Shown here: piece by piece, positions 29,083-36,891 of the stretch
Numbering within the stretch: position 1 is the stretch's first letter
Layout: every line of letters starts with the position of its first letter
Assembly: GCA_963784195.1 (NCBI GenBank)
Contig: CAWARA010000018.1
Coordinates: 1-64,000 of the forward strand
Source: CAVQAH01 sp963784195
GTDB lineage: Bacteria; Acidobacteriota; Vicinamibacteria; Vicinamibacterales; 2-12-FULL-66-21
Length of the DNA: 64,000 bases
Direction of reading: 5' to 3'
Made by a program: the position numbers and the translations under genes
The notes under the pieces: model-generated
Told to the model about the DNA's origin: nothing
The model's input: only the letters and a program-made list of their open reading frames with translations
The model's database searches: none

Positions 29083-29691
29083 GTGCAGGTCGCTGGATCC
29101 CGTCGGCTGATTGCGTGCGTGCTCGCAGCCAGTATCGCGGCCGGCTGCAGCGGGCGCGCGCTGACCTACGACGAAGAAATCACGGCGTGGCGGATCGAGA
29201 AAGACCGCTTCATGCGCGAATCGAGCGAATCTCCCGTCGTCGCGGCCAATCGAGCCACGTTCGCGCCGTTGCCCTACTTCCCTGTGTCTGAAACCTATCG
29301 TGTGCCGGCCGCTCTGGAGATGGTCGAAACGCAGGACATCATCGAGATGTCGACCTCCACGAATCAGCGCCGCCGGATGCGACGCATTGGCACGCTGAAG
29401 TTCACGCTCAAGGGTCAGGCCCTTCAGCTGACGGCGTTCGTTGACGCCAAAGACAACGACGTCAGGCGCCTGTTCGTTCCGTTCCACGATATGACGAACG
29501 GGACCGAAACCTATCCAGGCGGCCGATATCTGGATCTCGATCGAACCGCGACGAGCATCTACGATCTCGACTTCAACCGCGCCTATCATCCATTCTGCGT
29601 CTTCAACCCGCAGTACGAGTGTCCCGTGCCGCCGCGCGAGAACCGTTTGCAGGTGCCCATTCGCGCCGGCGAGAAGCTCGCCTCGTCGTGA
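29083..29691 (+). CDS. DUF1684 lipoprotein
   Basis: 202 residues starting at GTG directly after the fadE stop. The signal peptide ends IAAGC (lipobox Cys near residue 22). The family signature is at the C-terminus: GGRYLDLD, then YDLDFNRAYHPFCVFNPQY, CPVPPRENRLQVPIRAGE. DUF1684 proteins bind a ligand in a cysteine/proline-rich pocket, but no activity is established. It is probably co-transcribed with the fad genes, and its stop overlaps the following HAD gene (GTGA). Confidence 0.8.
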   Translation: MQVAGSRRLIACVLAASIAAGCSGRALTYDEEITAWRIEKDRFMRESSESPVVAANRATFAPLPYFPVSETYRVPAALEMVETQDIIEMSTSTNQRRRMRRIGTLKFTLKGQALQLTAFVDAKDNDVRRLFVPFHDMTNGTETYPGGRYLDLDRTATSIYDLDFNRAYHPFCVFNPQYECPVPPRENRLQVPIRAGEKLASS

Positions 29692-30344
29692 TCTCTGCCA
29701 TCGTTTTCGACTTCGACGGTGTGCTGGCGGATTCCGAGCCGCTGCACCTTCGCGCTTATCAGGAAGTTATCGAGGCGATGGGCAGCGCGCTGCCCCGAGA
29801 GGAGTACTACGCCCGATACCTGGGCTACGACGACGTGGGCGTGTTTCGCACGCTCTCCGACGATCGAGGGTGGGGGCTCACCGACGCCCGCATCACGGAA
29901 CTGATTGACGAGAAGACACGGGCGCTGGCCGAAATCGTGGCGGGAACTGATGTGCTCTATCCGGGTGCAGCGGAGTGCCTCTCGCGCCTCGCGAGTGTCT
30001 GGCCGCTCGGCATTGCGTCAGGTGCGCTCAAGCACGAGATCGAAGCGATTCTCAAACAGCGATCGCTCGACGGGTACCTCCGCTTCATCGTGGCCGCCGG
30101 CGACACACCCGCGAGCAAGCCGGCCCCGGACCCCTACGCACTCGCGGCAAAGCTGCATGGCTTCCAGCCGGGCTCGTGCGTCGCGATCGAGGATTCCCGC
30201 TGGGGCATCGAGTCGGCCAAGGCTGCCGGCCTCTGGTGCATCGCGATCAGCCATACCTATCCGGTCTCGGAGCTTTTGAGGGCCGACACGATTGTCTCCT
30301 CTCTCGACGAGTTGACACCTGAGCTGATTCGTTCGCTGGGATGA
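29688..30344 (+). CDS. HAD-superfamily phosphatase (beta-phosphoglucomutase-like)
   Basis: 218 residues starting with GTG 29688, which overlaps the previous stop. Motif I is FDFDGVLADSEPLH with both aspartates. The cap domain spans ~residues 17-85. Motif II is GIASGALKHE, motif III the lysine of ASKPAPDPYALAAKLHG, and motif IV AIEDSRWGIESAKAAG. It is a subfamily IA enzyme that dephosphorylates a small sugar or nucleotide phosphate, or isomerises a hexose phosphate. The substrate cannot be assigned. Confidence 0.85.
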   Translation: MISAIVFDFDGVLADSEPLHLRAYQEVIEAMGSALPREEYYARYLGYDDVGVFRTLSDDRGWGLTDARITELIDEKTRALAEIVAGTDVLYPGAAECLSRLASVWPLGIASGALKHEIEAILKQRSLDGYLRFIVAAGDTPASKPAPDPYALAAKLHGFQPGSCVAIEDSRWGIESAKAAGLWCIAISHTYPVSELLRADTIVSSLDELTPELIRSLG

Positions 30345-30370
30345 ACGTGAATCGAACCGTGACTGAAGAC

Positions 30371-30405
30371 TCGGCTTGCCCCGCCGTAGCCTTGGCGAAG
30401 GCGGG
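30371..30405 (+). repeat. CTTGCC...GCCTTGGCGAAGGC repeat, copy 2
   Basis: TCGGCTTGCCCCGCCGTAGC followed by CTTGGCGAAGGCGGG. Same element as 27254-27288 and 44572-44606, here in plus orientation. It is preceded by GACTGAAGACT, the unit of the heptamer array at 8104-8151. Confidence 0.65.
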
Positions 30406-30477
30406 CGCTGTTCAGATCAAAACTGTGATCGCTGCGCGCTCGTCGGACTGACGGCGGACCGTCGTACAATCTTCCGC

Positions 30478-31423
30478 GTGAACTTCTCATTACATCTGCA
30501 GCCGCGAACCGCACAGGTGGTGCGCGAGCTCGAACGCGCCATGAATGCACCCGGGCAGGATCTGGCGCCGGCTGCCCTGGTCATCGCCCGAGTCGAGTAT
30601 CCCTCGCTCGATGCCGGCCAATACCTCACGGCGCTGGATCGGATGGGTGAGGAAGCCAGCGCGCGCCTGCGAGCTGTGGCCAGTCAGGACGACGCGCTGC
30701 AGGCGTTCAACGAGTATTTCTACGACGAGCTCGGCTTCACGGGTAACCGCGAACAGTACGACGATCCGCGCAACAGTTTTCTGAACGAGGTGCTCGACCG
30801 TCGTACAGGCATCCCCATCAGTCTGGCGGTCGTCTACATGGAGGTCGCGCGACGGGCGGGCATGAAGATCGCGGGGATCAACTTCCCGGGTCACTTCCTG
30901 ATTCGTGCGGCCGCGGGCCGGGCACACGCGGACGGAACCCGGCAGGCTGTCTCCCAGGACTTCCACATCCTCGATCCATTTCACGGAGGCGCGCTGCTTT
31001 CGGAAACGGATTGCCGCGAGCTGCTCAGGCAGCACGTGGGGGATGCCGCGGCGTTCGACGAAACGCTCCTCGAGCCCGCCACGCGGCACGACATGGTCGT
31101 GCGGATGCTGGTCAATCTCAAGCGCCTCTACGTGCGCATGCGATCGTTTCCGCAAGCCCGGTTCACATCGGATCTGCTGCTGTCGGTCGACCCCACGGCG
31201 ATCACGGAGCTCCGCGATCGCGGGCTGCTCGCGTATCACCTGCAGGACTTCGCCGCCGCGCTGCGCGATCTCGAGGCGTACCTTCGCCTGCTCCCGCAGC
31301 ATTCGCCGAAGGCCCCGGAACTCGAAGAAGAGGAAACAGGGCGGTTCAGGCGCGGAGAGCGAGAACGCTCAGATCTGGGAGCACGTCAAGACGCTCAGGC
31401 GCCGGGTGGCGGGCTTCAATTGA
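30478..31423 (+). CDS. SirB1-type transglutaminase-like protein with TPR, frameshifted tail
   Basis: About 315 residues from GTG 30478. The core resembles the SirB1 transglutaminase-like family: LGFTGNREQYDDPRNSFLNE, RRTGIPISLAVVYMEVARRA, GINFPGHFLIRAAA and FHILDPFHGG supply the conserved His and Asp. The usual Cys is replaced, as in most members. A TPR pair follows (LLAYHLQDFAAALRDLEAYL). An apparent extra base near 31340 shifts the end; the next frame reads AQIWEHVKTLRRRVAGFN to a stop at 31423, matching family tails. The function is unknown. Confidence 0.85.
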
Positions 31424-31440
31424 GGAGGCTGGTTTGCGAG

Positions 31441-31757
31441 ACGGAGGGGACGGAGGACACGGAACAAGCTTCAAAAACGGAGACACGGAGTCACGGAGTT
31501 AGAAGATCGTTCCAAGCGGTTCTTCAGCCGATGTCGGCCCGGCCGATGGCCGGGCCGGGCGATGGATCGACACGCCGAGAACACAAGCCGGACATTAACG
31601 GCAGAAGGCTTGTGTTCTCGGCGTGTCGATCCATCGCTCGCCGCGCTCCGCGCGGCGACATCGGCTCAGTCGCGATCAATCCAGATCAAGACCTCCGTGC
31701 CTCCGTTTCTCCGAGTTGAAGCTTGTTCCGTTCCCTCCGTCCCCTCCGTCACCTCCC
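31441..31757. repeat. Large palindromic element, copy 1
   Basis: An approximately 317-bp imperfect palindrome between two convergent genes. The ends carry GGAGGGGAC-type repeats, then the 15-bp inverted pair CGGAACAAGCTTCAA (31460-31474) and TTGAAGCTTGTTCCG (31716-31730). The 11-bp pair AGCCGATGTCG (31526-31536) and CGACATCGGCT (31656-31666) follows. The centre is a perfect 31-bp stem (31559-31589 with 31607-31637) around a 17-nt loop. Local hairpins sit in each arm: 10-bp stem CGGCCCGGCC-GAT-GGCCGGGCCG at 31535-31557 and 8-bp stem at 31638-31658. No open frame is conserved between copies. Either a mobile palindromic repeat or a structured RNA gene. Confidence 0.8.
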
Positions 31758-31760
31758 CAC

Positions 31761-32429
31761 TCATTTCCACCCGACGAGCGCGGCCAGCCGGCGGAGGAGC
31801 GTAGGATTCGACTGCGCGAGCGTGGCGCGTTCCAGGATATCGAGCGCCTGTTCGACGCTGCTGGCGATCGCGATCCCCATCTTGCGGGCGGCGACGATTG
31901 CGTTCTGGCGGGCGTTCGACGACACGAGAATCGCTTTCGCGTTCGAGTCGGCAATGACGTCGAGGCAGTGCTGAATGGTGTCGTCGACGTGATAGTCCAG
32001 ACGGAATGACGCGGCGGCGGTCCCGCGCGAGCCGCCGATCGGGAGCACGCTGGGCAGATCGAAGCCCTGCTCGACGAGCCAGCGCTGGGTTTGCCGTTGA
32101 ACGGTCTCGCCGACGGTCGAGGGCCGCTGGGTGATGAAGAAGACCTCCCAGCGGTGCGCGAGCATCAGCGCGTGAATGCGGCTGACCGAACCATTGCCGA
32201 GCGGCTTCAAGGTCGTCCAGAAATCCGGCGTCTTGCGAATCTCGTCCCAGATCTGATCGCGGCGGCGGCGGGTCTCCGCGAGCTGACGTTCGTGCCGCTC
32301 CTCTTCCTCCTCGGGCTGATCAGGCGCCTGCCCGTTCCTCTGGCCGAACAGGCGTATCTCGACGTCCTGAAACGCCGTCGCGAAGTCCGCGACGACGCCA
32401 TCCATGTCGAAGCCAATCCTCAGGGACAT
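31761..32429 (-). CDS. HAD-like 5'-nucleotidase family protein
   Basis: 222 residues. It starts with GFDMDGVVADFATAFQ, the DxDGxxxD motif of the HAD fold. VFFITQRPSTVGETVQRQTQ is the motif II region, and YHVDDTIQHCLDVIADSNAK contains the motif IV acid pair. The arrangement is that of 5'(3')-deoxyribonucleotidase-like (NT5C) proteins. A charged insertion at residues ~30-65 is unusual. A nucleotide monophosphate is the likely but unproven substrate. Its stop codon is 3 bp from palindromic element copy 1. Confidence 0.7.
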   Translation of the reverse strand: MSLRIGFDMDGVVADFATAFQDVEIRLFGQRNGQAPDQPEEEEERHERQLAETRRRRDQIWDEIRKTPDFWTTLKPLGNGSVSRIHALMLAHRWEVFFITQRPSTVGETVQRQTQRWLVEQGFDLPSVLPIGGSRGTAAASFRLDYHVDDTIQHCLDVIADSNAKAILVSSNARQNAIVAARKMGIAIASSVEQALDILERATLAQSNPTLLRRLAALVGWK

Positions 32430-32467
32430 GATCGACCCGTAGCCAGTAAACCGCCCTGTATCCGGCG

Positions 32468-33838
32468 CTAGCGCGTCTTGGCAACCTCGTCGTACAGGTA
32501 AGCCGACGCGATGATCCCGCCGTGGAAATTCCCAAGATCCAGTCTCTCGTTCGGCGCATGCGCGTTCTCGTCGGGAAGTCCGACGCCAAAGAGCACAGAC
32601 GGCAGTCCGAGAATCTCCTGGAACGTGGCCACGACCGGAATGGAGCCGCCTTCCCGGTTGAAGACCGGCGTCTTGCCGAAGCCCTTCTCAATGGCCCGGC
32701 CTGCGGCCTGCACATACGGGTTGTCGAAATCGGTCATCCACGGTTTGCCGCCGTGCATGCGCGTGACCTTCAACTCCACGGTCTTGGGGGCCACCTTCTT
32801 GAGGTGCTCTTCGAACAGCTTCGCGATCTTGTCTGGATCCTGATCCGGAACCAGCCGCATGCTGACCTTGGCCATGGCCACGGCCGGAATGACCGTCTTG
32901 GCGCCCTCGCCGGTGAACCCCGAGAGGAGTCCGTTGACTTCGAATGTCGGACGTCCCCAGACGCGTTCCAGCGTGGTGTAGCCGCTTTCACCGAACAACT
33001 TCGGCGCGCCGAGGTCCTTGCGATACCGGGTCTCGTTGAACGGGAGCTTCTTGAACTCCGCGCGCTCCTCGTCCCGCAGCTCACGAACATCATCGTAGAA
33101 ACCGGGGACCTTGATACGGCCGCCGCGATCTTTCATCTGCGCGAGGATCTGCGCAAGGACCATGGCCGGATTCGCCACCGCGCCGCCGAACGATCCGGAG
33201 TGGAGATCGCTCTTGGTGCCGCGCAGGTCGATCTGGCAGTACACGAGGCCGCGAAGCCCGTAGCAGATGGACGGGATTCCGCGATCGAACATCGGCGAGT
33301 CCGAGATGACGACCACGTCGGCCGACAACTGATCGCGATTCGACTTGACGAAGTCGTCGAGGTTGGCCGATCCGACCTCTTCCTCTCCCTCGAGGATGAT
33401 CTTCATGTTCACGGGCAGGCTGCCGTTCTGCTTCAAATGCGCTTCAATCGCCTTGAAGTGCATGAAGACCTGCCCTTTGTCGTCGGCGGCGCCACGCGCG
33501 TAGATCTCGCCGTCACGAATCGTGGCCTCGAACGGCGGAGACTCCCACAAGTCAACGGGATCCACCGGCTGCACGTCGTAGTGGCCGTAGAAGAGAATCG
33601 TCGGCGCGCCATCCGCGCCCAGCCAGTCGCCGTACACCACTGGATTCCCAGGCGTTTCAGCCAGCCGCACGTTCTGCATCCCGATGCGCTTCATTTCCTC
33701 GGCGGTCCATTCGGCACATCGCCGGACGTCGCCGGCGTGCTGCGGGAGCGCGCTGATGCTCGGAATGGCGAGATACTGCTTCAGTTCGTCGACGTATCGG
33801 TCTCGGTTCGTATTGATGAAGTCGATGGTGTTGTTCAT
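32468..33838 (-). CDS. M20-family dipeptidase
   Basis: 456 residues. Zinc ligands and catalytic residues are visible: FYGHYDVQPVDPVDLWESPP (His, Asp), GAADDKGQVFMH (bridging Asp), EGEEEVGSANLDDFV (general base Glu-Glu), SDSPMF (Asp), and the C-terminal His in LGNFHGGI. The lid domain holds KSDLHSGSFGGAVANPA. It matches cytosolic nonspecific dipeptidase/carnosinase-like enzymes that split dipeptides using two zinc ions. No signal peptide. Its ATG overlaps the stop of the sulfurtransferase gene by four bases, although that gene lies downstream in the same direction. Confidence 0.9.
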   Translation of the reverse strand: MNNTIDFINTNRDRYVDELKQYLAIPSISALPQHAGDVRRCAEWTAEEMKRIGMQNVRLAETPGNPVVYGDWLGADGAPTILFYGHYDVQPVDPVDLWESPPFEATIRDGEIYARGAADDKGQVFMHFKAIEAHLKQNGSLPVNMKIILEGEEEVGSANLDDFVKSNRDQLSADVVVISDSPMFDRGIPSICYGLRGLVYCQIDLRGTKSDLHSGSFGGAVANPAMVLAQILAQMKDRGGRIKVPGFYDDVRELRDEERAEFKKLPFNETRYRKDLGAPKLFGESGYTTLERVWGRPTFEVNGLLSGFTGEGAKTVIPAVAMAKVSMRLVPDQDPDKIAKLFEEHLKKVAPKTVELKVTRMHGGKPWMTDFDNPYVQAAGRAIEKGFGKTPVFNREGGSIPVVATFQEILGLPSVLFGVGLPDENAHAPNERLDLGNFHGGIIASAYLYDEVAKTR

Positions 33839-34686
33839 AAGGACCTTGTTCGTGCGTCAGCGTTCGGAATCTCGACTGGCAGATCTTCGCGGTCGCCCCA
33901 TTCCTTCCACGAGCCCACGTAGGTACGCACGCGCGGATAGCCAAGCAGGCGCAGGGCGAGGTAGGCGTGCGCAGCACGATACCCGCCCTGGCAGTACGTG
34001 ATGACCTCCCGGTCCGGCGTGACGCCCGCGTCCTCGTACATCGCGCGAAGCGCCGCCGCTGGCTTGAACTCGCCTTCGGGCGTCAGGTTTTGCGTCCACT
34101 CGATGTGCACCGCCCCGGGGACGGCGCCGCCACGCTTCGCCCGCACGGCCGTGCCACGGTACTCGTCGTCGCTGCGCGTGTCGAGGATGACCGTCTCACT
34201 GCCAAGCGCGGCCTTGACATCCTTCCAGGTCGCGATCGTGTGCGCGACGCGCTGACCCGTCCATTCGCTCTTCGGGGCGGGATCCGCATCACGAGTGACG
34301 GGCAAGCCCTCTCGCGTCCACGAACCGAACCCGCCATCCAGCACCCGCACGTTCGGATGGCCGAAGTATTCGAGAAACCAGAACGCTCGCGCCGCTCTCA
34401 TCCCTGAATGCTCGTCGTACACGACGACACCCCGCCCGCGATCGACGCCATGGCCGGCGAGCACGTGTTCGATCATCCACATGAAGGCGTTGAGCGGGGC
34501 CGGATCGGTATCGATCAGGCTCACACCCCAGAGGTCCAGGTGCACGGCTCCGGGCACGTGCCCCTGCGTGTACGCGTCAGGCGGCCGCAGGTCGAGGATC
34601 AGCGGCCGCGCAGACTCCGGACCAGAGACGATCCCGGCGAGTTCGCGCGCCGAAACCAGCAGGTGCGGGTTCGCGTAACCCTTCAT
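33835..34686 (-). CDS. Thiosulfate/3-mercaptopyruvate sulfurtransferase (tandem rhodanese)
   Basis: 283 residues from ATG 34686; an in-frame extension upstream runs into repeat DNA and is rejected. Two rhodanese domains: the inactive N-terminal one (RPPDAYTQGHVPGAVHLDL) and the C-terminal one with active-site Cys in ITYCQGGYRAAHAYLALRLL. It transfers sulfur from thiosulfate or mercaptopyruvate to a thiol acceptor. The active loop CQGGYR is closer to thiosulfate sulfurtransferases (CxxGxR). Coupled by ATGA to the dipeptidase gene in the same transcript. Confidence 0.88.
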   Translation of the reverse strand: MKGYANPHLLVSARELAGIVSGPESARPLILDLRPPDAYTQGHVPGAVHLDLWGVSLIDTDPAPLNAFMWMIEHVLAGHGVDRGRGVVVYDEHSGMRAARAFWFLEYFGHPNVRVLDGGFGSWTREGLPVTRDADPAPKSEWTGQRVAHTIATWKDVKAALGSETVILDTRSDDEYRGTAVRAKRGGAVPGAVHIEWTQNLTPEGEFKPAAALRAMYEDAGVTPDREVITYCQGGYRAAHAYLALRLLGYPRVRTYVGSWKEWGDREDLPVEIPNADARTRSL

Positions 34687-34716
34687 ATCCAACGAATGGT
34701 ATACCGATCCCGGGTG

Positions 34717-35064
34717 CGGAGGGGACGGAGGGGACGGAGGGGACGGGAACGGAGGGGACGGAGGGAACGGAACGAGCTTCAAAAACGGAGACACGGAGTA
34801 ACGGAGTTTGAAGATCGTTCCAAGCGGTTCTCCAGCCGATGTCGGCCCGGCCCGATGGCCGGGCCGGGCGATCGAGCGACACCCGGAGGACACAAGCCGT
34901 CAAGTGAAGAACCCGGACGGCTTGCGTCCTCCGGGTGTCGCTCGATCGCTCGCCGCGCTTGCGCGGCGACATCGGCTCAACCGCGAACCATCAGATCACC
35001 GCCTCCGTTACTCCGCGTCTCCGAGTTGAAGCTTGTTCCGTTTCCTCCGTTCCCCTCCGTCGAC
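34717..35064. repeat. Large palindromic element, copy 2
   Basis: Same architecture and orientation as 31441-31757, here between divergent genes. The left end carries about five GGAGGGGAC-like 9-bp units (34719-34767). The outer inverted pair is CGGAACGAGCTTCAA (34768-34782) with TTGAAGCTTGTTCCG (35026-35040). The central stem pairs 34868-34899 with 34918-34949 (one A-C mismatch, 34892/34925). Compared with copy 1 the stem has five changed positions, each matched on the other arm. The local hairpins are kept: 34843-34852 with 34857-34866, and TCGCCGCGC-TT-GCGCGGCGA near 34950. Confidence 0.8.
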
Positions 35065-35122
35065 ACGACCCCATTGACCTCCAACACTTTGTCTGGCAAA
35101 GTAGTATCAGGCACGAATTCAG

Positions 35123-35755
35123 ATGGACGTCCCCCGCGCACTCGCACAGATCGCCGAGATCCACAGCACGCTCGCGAAAGCGGACGTCTATCGCGGATAC
35201 CGATCGGTCCCGGTTGCCGCCTCAGGGCTGGTCGGGTTCGGCGCGGCATGGCTCCAGCCGAAAGCGCTGTCGACGAGCGATCCGGTCGGGTTCGTCGTCT
35301 ACTGGGCGATTGTCGCGTTCGTTGCGGGCGCTGTCGGGGCGAGCGAAATCCTCGTCAATTACGTCGTCAATGACGACGAGATCGGCCGCCGCCGCACCAG
35401 GCAAGTCACTGGACAGTTTCTGCCGAGCCTGCTGGCGGGCGTGATCGTGACCATCAGCCTGCTGCACCTGAGCACGTCGCTCGTGCCGCTGTTGCCCGGC
35501 CTGTGGGCGATCTGTTTCGGCCTGGGCACGTTCGCGTCGCGTCCCTTTCTTCCTAAAGCGTCGACGCTGGTGGCGTCTTATTACTACCTCGCCGGCATCG
35601 CCTTGATCTGGACGGCCGAGGCGCCTGACGCGATGAGCGGATGGCACGTTGGATGGACGTTCGGGATCGGACAGATGCTCGCGGCAGCTGTTCTCTACTG
35701 GCAGATCGAGCGCACGACCTCGAGACGATACGATGATGAAAAAGAAGAAGACTGA
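35123..35755 (+). CDS. Hypothetical membrane protein
   Basis: 210 residues. The soluble N-terminal stretch of ~30 residues (RALAQIAEIHSTLAKADVYR) is followed by about six membrane helices (for example VGFVVYWAIVAFVAGAVGAS, FLPSLLAGVIVTISLLHLST) and a charged tail. I do not recognise a named family. It overlaps the next gene, a winged-helix regulator, by 23 bp. Membrane protein plus small regulator is a common acidobacterial pair, so this may be the regulator's target or partner. Confidence 0.7.
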   Translation: MDVPRALAQIAEIHSTLAKADVYRGYRSVPVAASGLVGFGAAWLQPKALSTSDPVGFVVYWAIVAFVAGAVGASEILVNYVVNDDEIGRRRTRQVTGQFLPSLLAGVIVTISLLHLSTSLVPLLPGLWAICFGLGTFASRPFLPKASTLVASYYYLAGIALIWTAEAPDAMSGWHVGWTFGIGQMLAAAVLYWQIERTTSRRYDDEKEED

Positions 35756-36131
35756 GAGAGCTGAACAACCTGGGCGATTCGCGTACGAGGGCCTCGACCG
35801 TGTCCTCCATGAAAAGGCGAGGCTCGGCATCATGACCTCCCTCGTAGGACGGCCCGAAGGGCTGATCTTCGCGGACCTCAAGCGGCTGTGCGCGCTGACC
35901 GATGGAAATCTCAGCCGGCACCTCGACGTGCTGCGTGAGGCTGGCCTTGTCGAGATCTGGAAAGGTTTTGAACACCGTCGTCCGCAGACGCTCTGTCGTC
36001 TGACGCCGGAGGGCCGCCAGCGCTTCGTCGCGTACCTCGAAGAGCTCGAGCAGGTGATTCGGGACGCGATGCCAAGAGCTGGGAAGCGGGAGCGCATCCC
36101 CGATCTGCCACCCGGCTTTCAGCCCGCCTGA
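35733..36131 (+). CDS. Winged-helix transcriptional regulator (ArsR/MarR-like)
   Basis: 132 residues from the ATG ATG at 35733. It has a lysine-rich start, then a winged-helix domain: LDRVLHEKARLGIMTSLVGR, IFADLKRLCALTDGNLSRHL (recognition helix) and EAGLVEIWKGFEHRRPQTLC (wing). This matches the DNA-binding proteins that accompany small membrane genes in gliding bacteria and acidobacteria. No sensing cysteines stand out. It lies inside the end of the preceding membrane gene, and its 3' end overlaps the convergent MBL gene by 13 bp. Confidence 0.8.
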   Translation: MMKKKKTERAEQPGRFAYEGLDRVLHEKARLGIMTSLVGRPEGLIFADLKRLCALTDGNLSRHLDVLREAGLVEIWKGFEHRRPQTLCRLTPEGRQRFVAYLEELEQVIRDAMPRAGKRERIPDLPPGFQPA

Positions 36132-36886
36132 AACCAGAGTTCGCCCTGCCTGACGACCCGGCCTTCCCCGCCGAGTTTGATGAGGTGGGCGAGCACTGTC
36201 TCCTCGGCAGCTTGAATCAACGCTTCCGGGAGAAGCGGGTACACGCGCGCAGCGATTTCTTTCGGCGAGAGCCCGCCTTGCTGGAGCGCCGAGACGATCT
36301 GTTCGTCCCTCTGCGCACGGTGAATCAAGTATTGGTCGATCAGCTGTGACGGGTTGGTGACGATCGGGCCGTGGCCTGGCAGCAAGCGGGCCGGCTGCAT
36401 GTCGCGCACGCGGCGAAGCGAATCGAGGTACTCTTTCAGGTTGCCGCCGCGTGTCGCCGGAATGACGACGGTCCCTCCAATCCTCGCGAGATCCCCGCAA
36501 AACAAATCGCGCGTCTCTTCAACCAGGAAGCAGACGTGATCTGGCGCATGGCCGGGCGTCGCCACGGCACGCAACCGCACATCCCCCGCCAGAATGAGCT
36601 CCCCGTCGCGGAAGCCGTTCTCGGTTTCATCCAGACCCCGGATACGAACGCCGGGCCACCGATCCGCGAGCGCCGGTGCACCCGAGCTGTGATCGACATG
36701 TCCGTGCGTGATCAGCACGGCATCGAGCGGCTGGCCCGCCAGAGCTCGCGCGATCGCCTCGACGTGATCGGGTTGGCCGACACCCGCATCGATCAGCGTG
36801 GGAGCTCGGCCCTGGAGCAGGTAGGTATTGTTGCCGGTTGGCCCCGTCCAGGCAGACGGGTTTCCCGCCGGAATGAGCAGCGGCAT
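36119..36886 (-). CDS. MBL-fold hydrolase, LACTB2-like
   Basis: 255 residues. Metal motif ITHGHVDHSSGAPALADRWP (HxHxDH), then VATPGHAPDHVCFL, FCGDLARIG and LLPGHGPIV complete the two-metal site. The last ~60 residues (LSPKEIAARVYPLLPEALIQ) form the winged-helix tail of the LACTB2 subgroup, whose human member is an endoribonuclease. A thioesterase or glyoxalase-like reaction remains possible. It stands 6 bp from the outer-membrane barrel gene on the same strand. Confidence 0.82.
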   Translation of the reverse strand: MPLLIPAGNPSAWTGPTGNNTYLLQGRAPTLIDAGVGQPDHVEAIARALAGQPLDAVLITHGHVDHSSGAPALADRWPGVRIRGLDETENGFRDGELILAGDVRLRAVATPGHAPDHVCFLVEETRDLFCGDLARIGGTVVIPATRGGNLKEYLDSLRRVRDMQPARLLPGHGPIVTNPSQLIDQYLIHRAQRDEQIVSALQQGGLSPKEIAARVYPLLPEALIQAAEETVLAHLIKLGGEGRVVRQGELWFQAG

Positions 36887-36891
36887 GATTC

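Noticed and set aside
31558..31640. Central hairpin of the palindromic element as a simple intrinsic terminator
   Set aside because: A 31-bp stem with a 17-nt loop and no T-run is far larger than terminators, and copy 2 lies between divergent gene starts where no transcript should end.
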